DNA of 28,890 nucleotides from Echinostoma caproni (lineage: Eukaryota; Platyhelminthes; Trematoda; Plagiorchiida; Echinostomatidae). The notes under the pieces are model-generated. The model did no database searches. It was not told where the DNA came from and saw only the letters and a list, made by a program, of their open reading frames with translations. The stretch spans positions 21,582 to 50,471 of the forward strand of contig UZAN01039708.1 of the NCBI GenBank assembly GCA_900618425.1, given 5' to 3'. This document shows, piece by piece, positions 1 through 8,091 of the stretch. A program made the translations under genes and the position numbers. The stretch's first letter is position 1. Each line of letters opens with the position of its first letter.

Positions 1-63
1 GGTAATACGTAAGGACTGGTCAATACCACTGGCCAATTGCGTCACTACAGTATCAGAAAATAG
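1..63 (-). mobile_element. Fragment of CR1/Jockey-like LINE endonuclease, off the left edge
   Basis: Read on the minus strand these 63 bases are identical to 28609-28671, which lie inside the LINE endonuclease reading frame just before its GDF motif. Identity stops abruptly at position 64, where protease-side Gypsy sequence begins. The fragment would encode the part of the APE-type endonuclease ahead of the conserved GDFN loop. If real, it is a second recent copy of that LINE cut off at the window edge. The exact 63-base length starting at base 1 also fits an assembly k-mer overlap. Confidence 0.7.
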
Positions 64-84
64 TCTTGATACTTGATACCTATG

Positions 85-405
85 CAATAAATTTGAAACG
101 ACGTCACTAAAAACGTGGCACCATATCTAGTCAATGTAAAGATAAATGGTGTCCCAGTTACGATGCAAATAGATACTGGATCAGCGGTATCAGTCATTAA
201 TAAAAGGTCGTTCAGTTCTCTACCAAAGATAGAACCTTGTACCACCACTTTGCAAACCTGTACAGGAAACGTCAATAACATCCTCGGAAAATTCATTGCC
301 CGAGTGGAACATACTGGTGTGACTCAGCAACTGCCGGTCCATCTGGTTGATGATGCCTCAGTAGATTTGCTCGGCAGAGAGCGGATCAAGCGTCTACCTT
401 GTTAA
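85..405 (+). pseudogene. Gypsy aspartic protease domain
   Basis: This retropepsin domain would cleave the Gag-Pol polyprotein. The open frame carries the catalytic motif DTGSAVSVI at about 172-198 and the C-terminal LLGR signature near 367-378 (...VDLLGRERI), which are the two landmarks of retroviral-type proteases. The domain itself reads without internal stops for about 95 codons from the first ATG; readable sequence extends upstream of that ATG, so the ATG is not a true start and the domain was part of a larger polyprotein. The TAA at 403-405 is a degenerative stop, because homologous sequence continues downstream towards the RT. Confidence 0.85.
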
Positions 406-1110
406 ACGAGGTGCGACTGGTCTGTAAATATTCCCCAAAAGCAATTCTTCACCGGCATGCGCATGTTTTTCATGACACAAAACTGGGAAAACTCAAGTAC
501 TTTAAAGCGAAAATTCATCTTAAAGAACCTTAGCTGTTGAAATTTAGCAAACCCCGGACACTCCCTTATAAATTACGTCCCATGGTGGAAGCCGAATTGA
601 GAACACTGGAACAAGATGGAATAATTGAACCAGTTAGACATTCGAAGTGCGTAGCCCCAATGTTTTCGGTATGAAAACCGGATGGTCGCGTGAAAATATG
701 TGGGGACTACAAACTCACAGTCAATCGTTGCGCACTCATCCTTTATCCGTTATTTAGGACTGAGGACTTATACGCCACCTTATCCTGAGGAAAGAAATTT
801 TCTAAACTTGATTTGGGTCACGCTCACTCTCAAGTACTTGATGAACGTTCTAAAGACTTTACTACAATTAGCACACACACATAGGATTGTACAAATACAG
901 AAGGTTGTCTTTTTGGTATCCATCCCGCCCCAGGCATTTTTCAAAGGATCATAGACAACATGATGCGAGATATTCTAAACACGTGCTTCTTTGGATTATA
1001 TACTCATCACGGGCCGGACGGAGAAGGAACACTGGGAGACATTAAACTGCATTTTACAGTGTCTTTTCGATAAAGGGATACGTCTGAAAAAAATCCAAGT
1101 GCGTCTTTTT
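406..1110 (+). pseudogene. Gypsy reverse transcriptase, fingers and palm, heavily broken
   Basis: This stretch encodes the protease-RT linker and the first two thirds of the reverse transcriptase. A proline-rich entry (PRTLPYKLRPMVEAELRTLE) and IIEPV start the fingers at about 550-640, and KPDGRVKICGDYKLTVN follows at about 676-725. In-frame stops lie at 672-674 (TGA), 786-788 (TGA) and 882-884 (TAG). Frame changes around 880-920 and again around 985-995 are needed to follow GLYKYRRLSF, then FQRIIDNMM, then the catalytic loop. In that loop the frame near 995-1015 reads LDYILITG, so the second catalytic aspartate of the usual YLDD has become tyrosine and the upstream tyrosine is lost at a frameshift. 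The enzyme is dead by both criteria. Confidence 0.88.
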
Positions 1111-1867
1111 GGCCGATTCTGTTGATTACCTGGGCTATCGACTCGATAAGAACGGGCTACATCCAATACCTGACAAAGTGAAACCAATACTGGATATACC
1201 CGCATCGCGTAATGAAACTGAACTACGATCATTCATAGGAATACTGTCCCACTATCGTCGTTTCATACCGAATTTACCCACCGTTCTTTCTCCGCTCTAT
1301 GAACTACTGAAGAAGAAAACTAGTTGGAGGTGGTCCCGAGGTGAACGAAGAGCATTTAAAGAAGCTAAACGTCTGCTGACCTTATCAAAGGTACTAGTAC
1401 ACTACGATCCTGGAAAGCCGCTGATTATGCAATGCGATGACTCACCATTTGGGGTAGCCGCCGTACTCAGGCATGCAGACTCTGACGGGACTATCCGCCC
1501 GATAGCCTTTGCGTCACGCACTCTCCGGCCGGCGGCAAAGAACTACTCCCAACTCGATAAGGAAGCACTGGCCGTCATATTCGGTATCAAAAGATTTCAC
1601 CAATACCTTTGGGATAACGTTTTTGAAATACATACCGACCACAAACCGTTGCTGTCTCTATAAGGCGATAATAGAGGAATAGAACAATTGAACGCACCTA
1701 GAATGGTGTGATGGGCGCTCCTGCTCTCTGCCTACAATTACCGGATTCGCTATATTCCGGGTCAGAAGAACCTAGTTGCTGATTCCTTGAACCGTTTGCC
1801 GCTCCGTACCACAACTGACGAGCTGAACGAAGTACCAGTACCAGCACTTACTGCAGCGCTTGGATAA
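1109..1867 (+). pseudogene. Gypsy RT thumb/connection and RNase H
   Basis: An open frame of about 184 codons covers the RT connection (SVDYLGYRLDKNGLHP, then the ELRSFIGILSHYRRFIPNL block) and an RNase H of the Ty3 type. RNase H landmarks are the first aspartate in MQCDDSPFG (about 1430-1455), the glutamate in DKEALAVIFG (about 1558-1585) and the aspartate in HTDHKPL (about 1633-1653). All three metal-binding acidic residues appear present. An in-frame TAA at 1661-1663 and a TGA at 1709-1711 interrupt the RNase H tail, which then reads on as SAYNYRIRYIPGQKNLVADSLNRLP to about 1800 before TAA at 1865-1867. Compared with the RT this part is well preserved. Confidence 0.9.
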
Positions 1868-2213
1868 CTCTCCAACATCGAGCATCGAGGTTAAACAAGA
1901 AACGGACGGGGACGCAGTATTGTCTCAAGTTAAACGGATGATGTTGCACTGCTGGCCAAGAAAAGTCATGGAGGAACTCCATCCTTACTTTAGTTGTCGT
2001 TCTGAACTGAATCTGCAAGACGGATGCATACTAACAGGTTCTCGCATAATTGCCCCAAAATCAGTTAGGAACAAATTGCTGAAAGAACTACACAACGCCC
2101 ACCCAGGTGTAGTACGAATAAAGGCCCTTGCGAGATCGTACGTTTGGTGGTCTCAACTGGACCGGAACATCGAGCAATTGGTGCGCTGCTGGGACGACTG
2201 CCAACAACACTAA
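1868..2213 (+). pseudogene. Gypsy linker and integrase HHCC zinc-binding domain
   Basis: The frame changes relative to the RNase H frame at about 1860. About 117 codons end in the integrase N-terminal zinc-binding module: ELHNAHPGVVRIKALARSYVWW at about 2086-2150, then the cysteine pair VRCWDDCQ at about 2185-2208. This is the H-H-C-C arrangement that helps Gypsy integrases multimerise and bind ends. The TAA at 2211-2213 is premature, because the integrase core continues in the next frame. Confidence 0.85.
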
Positions 2214-3127
2214 ATTAATAGATCAACAGGACGAATACACTCCTGGGCACTACCGGATGGTGCATGCGGATTACTTCGGGCGCGTTGAGGGGAAGATGTT
2301 GTTACTTATGATAGACACCTACTCAAAATGGATTGACATCCATACTGTACCCAACATCACGTCCGAGTGCACCGTCAACAAAGTGCGTTCGAGTTTCGCC
2401 ATATACGGGGTATCTAAAACACTATGCACAGATAATAGCCTTCAGTTTACCAGCGCAGCATTCGAGGATTTTCTGGAAAGTAACGGTGCCCATCATATCA
2501 CATCAGCACCCTATTACTCATCATCCAATGGCTTAGCCGAGAGAGCCGTTCAAATAGTTAAGCACGGATGGTGAAAGCAGCGACCAGCGTCATTGCAGAC
2601 CAAGCTGGACAGATTTCAGTTAGCATATCGGACGACACTTTTAGAATCCATCAATAAAACTCCTGGAGAGGTGATGTTTGGGCTGCGATTGGGGACATGA
2701 CTAGACCTAATTTTCCCTGACTCATGTGAATCGATGTGGCGACACATGAATCGAATGCAAAAAAGCAAACTAGCCGGATCCCCGGAGGAAAAGGAACTCG
2801 ATGGTAAAGGTTATATGAAATTGCCCCACGAGCGCCTTTGGGCTCCCGGTACATTGCTCAACCAGTCCGGAATGCAAACTGTCATAGAACTTGGCGATGG
2901 AAAGACGGTCCGTCGGCACACGGATCATGTGCGTCCGCGCTCGGCCAATAGGGTCACTGTTGAAGACGCCAATGAGAGTTTGGAAAATGACGAAGAAACA
3001 AACAGTGACACTACACAAGCCCTGTCCGGTTGTGATGAACCGATTGCGATCCGCAAGCCCACTTTTTCACCAAAACCAATTGACCGTTTCGTTCCCGGGC
3101 GACGATCAAAGCTGGATTGGGGGGAGA
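2214..3127 (+). pseudogene. Gypsy integrase catalytic core and C-terminal tail
   Basis: The DDE integrase would join element cDNA to chromosomal DNA. The catalytic triad is still visible: Asp in HADYFG (codon at 2269), Asp in CTDNS (codon at 2431) and Glu in LAERAV (codon at 2539). There are 35 residues between the second Asp and the Glu, the canonical DD35E spacing. The core is interrupted only by TGA at 2572-2574 and TGA at 2698-2700; the same frame then resumes as FQLAYRTT..NKTPGEVMFG, and the tail shows the typical W-PG-L and DGKTVRRHTDHVRPR pattern at about 2890-2945. The last 50 or so residues are low-complexity acidic and then basic, ending at the polypurine tract. Other-frame ORFs here are shadows. 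Confidence 0.9.
3117..3127 (+). promoter_or_regulatory. Polypurine tract (plus-strand primer)
   Basis: A run of six G followed by AGA lies immediately before a TGTTG start of the presumed 3' LTR. This is the expected position and composition for the plus-strand priming site of a Gypsy element. Confidence 0.65.
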
Positions 3128-3400
3128 TGTTGCATACGTGCGTGTGGCTTAAGTGCGTACGTTCTGCCAGTCTGCGCATCGATAATTTGCTCGTTCCAGA
3201 GACGTTATCGAATGATATCTACTCAGATCGATCAACCTCTCGCACATGCCTATGCCGGCGAACATGGACCCGATCCTGATTGGCTGTTAGTTCTATTGCT
3301 GCCTTGTTGAACAAACGCTTGCTTGTGACCGATCATAATAAATCTATCCTGACCTGCGCACTGTTCTACTTTGCTAGCGGGCTACGGGTCCGAGACCACA
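3128..3400 (+). repeat. Presumed 3' LTR of the Gypsy element
   Basis: The segment starts TGTTGC directly after the polypurine tract and ends around ACCACA near 3400, where LINE homology begins on the other strand. A polyadenylation signal AATAAA sits at 3337-3342, appropriate for R-region processing. The 5' LTR is outside the window, so the ends cannot be proved by comparison of the pair. Length about 273 bp is within the usual range. The end could be a few bases off. Confidence 0.6.
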
Positions 3401-4334
3401 CTGTGTGAAATCCAAACGTAACAGAAGTGGCACAACCAAACGATTGAAGCTTGTTAAGTAAAAGAGAACGGAGTACTGAGTCAAAAGCCGAAAAATAATC
3501 AAGAACTTCACACCGCTCTCTCGTTAAGGGATCTGTAGATGAATTGAACTAGGAGGAAAACGGCATCCGATTTCGAGCAGCCATGTTTATATGTAAACTG
3601 ATAACTGAAGATAACTGAAGATAATGCAGAACTGACCACTACATCAATTTCAAACCAGTGAAAGTGAGAGAAATTGGCCTGAAAAGCTTCACTATTGGGG
3701 TCTTTGACGTTCATTTGAGGATGGGAGTAATTGTTAATGGGCACCACCAATCCGGGATAGTTCGAAGCTCGAGTGAAAGATTAGCTATGTGTGCAAGAAA
3801 CGTGGGACAGTGGCACAGTACCGTGTTTAAGAAGGGTAGGAATTAAGTTATATGGACCAGGTGTGGTATAGACCTTAAGAGAACGCATGTGTTTGTACAT
3901 TTCATCAGAGGTTATAGTTTCGAACGGAGATCGGGTGTTCGGAGAGCTCGAGTCAATATAACTGCGGCATGTGCCAGACGAAGAATGAAGAAATGCAGCA
4001 TTCGGTTGTTCAATATCAATAGAAGAACTGGAAATCATTTTCTTTCGTGTGAAGAGTAGTTTGATTTCATGCCACATGGAGTCACAGTCCCTCGTCCCAA
4101 AAAACTGACTTGCATAAAGGGCATCCAACCGTCTTACTTCACTCTTGGTCATAAACGATAACCGTTGCATTTCGGCCCTCCTACCACATTTAAATCCACG
4201 TACATTTTTTCATGACGAAGACGTTTAGAAAATGGTGTTGATATTTTATAATGTTGTAGGACCAAAGTTATCACAGGACACCAGATGTCAAAAACACGGT
4301 TTACTAAGTCTGATAGAAATATCACATTAGACAA
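3401..4334 (-). pseudogene. LINE spacer and N-terminal half of reverse transcriptase
   Basis: The minus ORF at 3781-4170 (129 codons) contains the endonuclease-RT spacer followed by the first RT landmark, ITSDEMYKHMRSLKVYTTPGP and LIPTLLKHG at about 3840-3920, which is the usual entry into LINE RT (conserved K..K..GPD..P..LLK). A second frame at 3508-3750 continues with SYQFTYKHGCSKSDAVFLLVQFIYRSL (the QFGFR..ST region). After a one-base shift, RT motif A reads LDYFSAFDSV at about 3474-3503 (minus) with its catalytic aspartate, followed by LLLNKLQSFG. The YADD motif would lie beyond 3400 and is absent here. Confidence 0.85.
3600..3624. repeat. Short tandem repeat in LINE RT
   Basis: The 10-base unit ATAACTGAAG occurs twice in a row, with a partial third copy, inside the RT reading frame, giving a repeated LSSVIFS-like peptide. 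It is probably a small slippage duplication in dead sequence. Confidence 0.6.
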
Positions 4335-4599
4335 CCAGATCGTGATTAAGGGAAAACCGTCCGTAAATCTTCAGAAGACATTCTTAGCAGAGCAATATTG
4401 TCTGGGGAAAGATCTCGCTGACGGAACATGATGTGTTTGGGTCGAGCAAATCTTAGGTTGGACCAGAATCAGGTTATGTTCACCGGTGCCTAAAGGGGAG
4501 AAATGTTTGTTGGAAAATGTATCAGCGTGATTTGTGATCATGTAAACAAGATGGGAGGTTCCTCTAATTGGTTAAATAATCAGGTAAGTGAGGTTTAGG

Positions 4600-5278
4600 C
4601 AGAATAAAAGGTGCAGGGTAATGTTGTTAAAGTCACCAACTATCAGGTGCAAACTGTCAACAAGAGATGGGGCAATAACCGGTAGGAAGTGATAAAAAAT
4701 GTGTCAATGTTTGATATCGTACAATGGGGTGCAATGTATAAGTTAGTAATTACGATAAAAGGAAAGCGGGAAAATTTGGGATGGCAGACAAAAGCCAAGC
4801 GATCAATACCATATGGTGAACACTTGTGAAGTACTTTGGATTTGCCACACCCATTGGAATGGATGCAGGTAGTCACACCGCTTCCCAACTTCCTCCAACA
4901 CCGTCGTCTATTCTATTTGAAGCAGGCAAACTTATCCAGTTAGACCACAGAATTGTCGACATAATCATTGAACCATGACACCTGTAGACACAAAAGGTGC
5001 AAAATTCCTTTTGCTGGAGCAGGTAGGATGAACTCGGAAGATTCCCAAACAGAACGGACATTATTACTCACTATTGTGGGTAAAGTCATCTTGCTGGGAG
5101 TAGTGCGAACGAAAGCGGTTTGCCAACCGGCACGAATGCGTTTTCCTTGTTCGGAGTATTCGTGCGGTTGACTAGGGACTGCCATTCCAAACATTGCAGT
5201 ATGATTTTTCTTCACAACACCCTTAATGTTTAACATGAATTCTCTTTTATATATGGTTAAAGCATGCATATTGAGCAA
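4600..5278 (-). pseudogene. LINE APE-type endonuclease (diverged copy)
   Basis: The endonuclease nicks target DNA to prime reverse transcription. Minus-strand pieces in shifting frames parallel the plus-strand copy near the right end: a GKRIRAG basic stretch and a VSNNVRSV segment (compare ICSSNIRSL there), a LCLQVSW segment (compare LLQESW), the RLAFVCHPKF then FIVITNLYIAPH segment (compare FVCCKPRF then NIYIAPY), and VIAPSLVDSL then IVGDFNNI, the GDFN catalytic loop, at about 4617-4665. At least three frame changes occur, and the L-L-Q-E catalytic glutamate is not preserved in LCLQVSW, so it is inactive. Confidence 0.8.
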
Positions 5279-5368
5279 TTGGTTCGATAAATTCTAGAAC
5301 GCAACGGTGGTCGTTCAAGGGGCACGTGCTTTTTGTGAGGTATCGCGATATGGCCTTTTCTTTTGGGG

Positions 5369-5400
5369 TATATTTATCTATATATTTATGTATATATATT
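5369..5400. repeat. AT-rich (TA/TTTA) simple sequence
   Basis: An imperfect TATATTTAT tract lies upstream (on minus) of the LINE coding part. No promoter role can be shown. Confidence 0.5.
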
Positions 5401-5443
5401 CAACCGCGTCTGAGTCCAGATAGTGTGCCAAAAAATCACAGTA

Positions 5444-5469
5444 GAATCATCTTTATAAAGAGATGATTC
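5444..5469. repeat. Short inverted repeat
   Basis: Nine-base perfect arms (GAATCATCT and AGATGATTC) are separated by 8 bases, just before the dispersed repeat that begins near 5470. It may mark an element end or be chance. Confidence 0.45.
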
Positions 5470-5995
5470 GATTGTGGCCACGTTACAGTCAGGTTGTACA
5501 GGCCAAGGCAGGTAAATTATCTTGGGGAATCCAAACCGGAGCCGTTGACCCGAAATGCAGCGGGGCCGTGTGCGAAAACCGTATTCCGTTGGGGGCCAAA
5601 GTCCAGTTNCCAGTTCATCGGGTCACATGCTATTTGGACGGAATTAAACAGCCAAGTACCCAATAAACTTCAGTGACCAATCGAACTGGTAACCACTACC
5701 ACATATAGGTAAGTGTGTGGTTTGTACGCCTCTTCTTGGTTTGGAATCAGGGTTATCTTTGCCAAATCCCTTGAGTGAACTGCCTACAGTTCACCGACCC
5801 GGTAATGCCCCGGATGTTGACTTTTTGTCCTCTCACTTTGGTGAGAAAACACTTCTGCTACGAGAAGGCAGTGGGCAGGGCTTCCTCAGCATAGGCTGTT
5901 TGAGACCCTCGCATTTTTTGAGTTGTGAATGAAGGGTGATCAGCCAGAATCTGAGATACCCACCCCGAGCATACTGAGACTTTCGGAGGCTGCGC
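5470..5995 (+). repeat. Dispersed repeat family R1, plus copy
   Basis: Base-by-base reading shows this stretch aligns, with gaps, to the reverse complement of 14950-15487. The best blocks are ...GGAGCC..TTGACCCG.AA..GCAGCGGGGC.GTGTGCGAAAACCG (around 5535-5585), CAGTTCATCGGGTCACATGC (around 5612-5631), a GTGTGTGGTTTGTACGC..CTC..CTT block (5711-5735), TTTGGAATCAGGGTT (5740-5755), GTCCTCTCACTTT (5828-5840) and CCCACCCCGAGCATACTGAG (5958-5980). I recognise no protein in it; small ORFs here have no domain. A single N at 5609 sits between two copies of CCAGTT, where the sister copy has none. It could be a SINE, a solo LTR, or part of a larger element. Confidence 0.8.
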
Positions 5996-6463
5996 GGCAT
6001 ACGACCGTATCCCGATCTTTGATGGTTCTTTTTGGGTGTAAAAAGATCGCTTGTCAGTTTGCAGCTAACCTCCTAAATGGGACTAATCGCCTACCGGAGT
6101 TTTCGTTTCCTCATTATTCTGATAGTTAGAAAATGGCTCTGTTACGCTCATTCACATTTACGAATAATACGAATTTAATAGGGAAATAAATGTTCTCTAT
6201 CTAGATGACGTGCCTTGACATACTTTGTTAGATATGCTAAATTTCAGTTGTGAATGCATTAAGAGGCAGAAGATCGGCTTAAGGATCTCAGTTTATCCCC
6301 CACGGGGTTTATCCTTAATGATAGTTCTTGCGTCTAATTTCTTCATGACCCTCCCGTAACACAAATCACAAATTATTTTGATTCCTACTAAAGACAAGTG
6401 GACAACTTAATCAGTGTGTTCGAAGAAACGTTCGGCATGGATGTGATTTTTTTTGTCACTTAC
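5996..6463. other. No gene recognised
   Basis: Plain AT-rich sequence with short shadow ORFs only. There are no repeats longer than a few units. Confidence 0.6.
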
Positions 6464-6834
6464 TGAGGTACACCCCTTGATGAGTTTCATTGCTCGGGGA
6501 AGTGGAAACCAAACCATCGCCATTCATCCAAGGTCAATGCAATGTGGCGTTCGGATGTTTCTATCCAGTGGGAATGTATCGGATAATCACATGGAATAGG
6601 CAGAAAACAAAATTTTATGGATTTGAGCCAGTTGTATAGAAACAATTTTATACTCTGTCTTCCATTAAGAACAGGATTTATTTGATCTAAGATCACACTA
6701 GAGACATAATTATCAGTTGTGTCGAAGACTATTAGAAAATGGCTATCAGGAGACATTTCTTGATTGTGCCGAGGCTCAAGAACACGAAACCTGTACCTGT
6801 GGCTAAAGTATAGAAAGCTGCCTTTCATCATTTT
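6464..6834 (-). other. Exon-like ORF of unknown identity
   Basis: A minus frame of 114 codons (ATG at 6831) has a protein-like composition rich in aromatic and charged residues (for example LDEWRWFGFHF near its end). It starts within a few bases of an acceptor-like sequence (pyrimidines then AAAGCAG ending at 6835). It has a donor-like GTAAGTGA at 6463-6456, but an in-frame TGA at 6487-6489 lies before that donor. The frame could be a real last exon, or an open stretch by chance. No domain is recognised. Confidence 0.2.
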
Positions 6835-8073
6835 CTGCTTTAAAGGAAATCCAGCAACCGAAAAAGGCTCACTACAGTCGTATTTAAGACTTCATTCAAT
6901 GCTGCCAAACTCAGCTGTATAAACTCATATGTATTCGATGTCAGAACAAGGTTAATTTGCCTAGGTTGACCTCGTCGATGCTTATCTACTAATTCACGTG
7001 CACCTGTGATATCACTTGCGTCGGGGCGTAGGACAAGGAGGATACGGGGTTAATTCAAGCTCACCGACTGTATATTTAATGGAAAATGAGCATCTGACGG
7101 ACAACAAATTCGGCTTTCACAATCACCTACCGAGTCTAGCAACACTAATTCGGGGATATTATAATTTAAAGGAAAGTAACAGCCAAAACAACTATATATT
7201 TCGCTAATTACCTTCCGAATTTTATGCACAAAAAGACTGATTCAGGTACTCAAACTCTCCTGACCGAAAATGAGTCACGTCAAGCGTGAACAGACCAATG
7301 ACAGGAATCAAGTACAAACGACTTTTTAACGAATTTGTATCTCAGATTGACAACGCAAGAGTAACTGGACACTTTCATACCCCATTGGTACTCCTAATCG
7401 ATCTGGACTGTTTTCTCCCACCACATCACCATCTACTTATTTTCTTGCATAAATGTGAGGATAAAGTCACCGAAGACATGTGTTCACACCCAATCAATGG
7501 GGTTACTCTGAGATTCAAAAGCTACTTTCTTGAGTATCTCCTTTAAATGTTAACCTTTGCTTTCTAAAACCACCATTTTTAACTCAGTCCTCTTGCATAT
7601 TACTTTCGGACCCAAATTGTGTTTGGTCTACACCGGGACGTGACACACTTCACTCATCCCCATCTTTCATACTTTCCTTCTCATCACGCTTTCTCATGCT
7701 CTCTTTTTGTACTTTCCCATCTCACATCGGAAATCTATTCCACCTTCACACATCTCGCATTTCACAGTGCTCGGATTTGCTCTTATCCACGAATAATGTG
7801 ATCATATATTTCCTCCTCAGTCTATCGTTTCTTAATCAAATTCAATCGAAAATCATTCTCGTTGTGACTTGCTATGACCAACTCATCACCATTTGGTCGG
7901 ATTTCAGCGTCCATATCACTAAGGTACCGAATTTAAAGAACTGGATTTTTCGTTCCCGGTTCTTTCCAAGTTTCTTTCCTGCTTACGAACTGAAATCATT
8001 TCTTTTCGGAGAGCCTACAAATTGTGGTACCCACCAGACCGTTAGGGTCGACAGAATCACATTTTCTGCAGTC
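6835..8073. other. No gene recognised; pyrimidine-rich stretch
   Basis: Only short ORFs occur. From about 7630 to 7770 the plus strand is strikingly rich in C and T (TTTC, CTTC, TCTC words), giving long ORFs full of S, F, H and L, which is compositional and not evidence of coding. Confidence 0.6.
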
Positions 8074-8091
8074 TATATATATATATATATA
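8074..8091. repeat. (TA)n microsatellite
   Basis: About nine uninterrupted TA units. Confidence 0.9.

Larger units (their letters stand above)
64..3400 (+). mobile_element. Degenerate Ty3/Gypsy LTR retrotransposon, 5' part missing
   Basis: The order protease, reverse transcriptase, RNase H, HHCC zinc finger, integrase core, integrase C-terminal tail, polypurine tract and 3' LTR is the Ty3/Gypsy order. The sequence resembles the widespread animal group often annotated as K02A2.6-like, a family known from general knowledge and not searched here. Gag, the primer-binding site and the 5' LTR are absent; the left boundary is the LINE scrap at 1-63 or the contig end. At least six in-frame stops and several frameshifts break pol, so it cannot move by itself. 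The right end abuts a minus-strand LINE inside its RT domain, suggesting nested insertion. No chromodomain is visible after the integrase. Confidence 0.93.
3401..5400 (-). mobile_element. CR1/Jockey-like LINE, 3' part removed by the Gypsy insertion
   Basis: Read on minus from about 5400 down to 3401 this is a non-LTR retrotransposon in coding order: basic N-terminal linker, APE-type endonuclease, spacer, and the first half of the reverse transcriptase. It is in several frames with many stops. Homology runs up to about 3405 (FHT position of the RT, shortly after motif A), exactly where the Gypsy 3' LTR ends, so the remaining RT, and the 3' UTR, should lie beyond the left edge of the Gypsy if the nesting model is right. 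It is the same family as the plus-strand copy at 28006-28890, but clearly diverged from it. Confidence 0.85.

Noticed and set aside
115..405. Protease frame as a host retropepsin gene
   Set aside because: RT, RNase H and integrase homology follow in order, so it is part of the Gypsy pol.
2734..3310. Several ORFs on both strands over the integrase tail
   Set aside because: They are shadows of the integrase C-terminal frame, which is the one showing family motifs.
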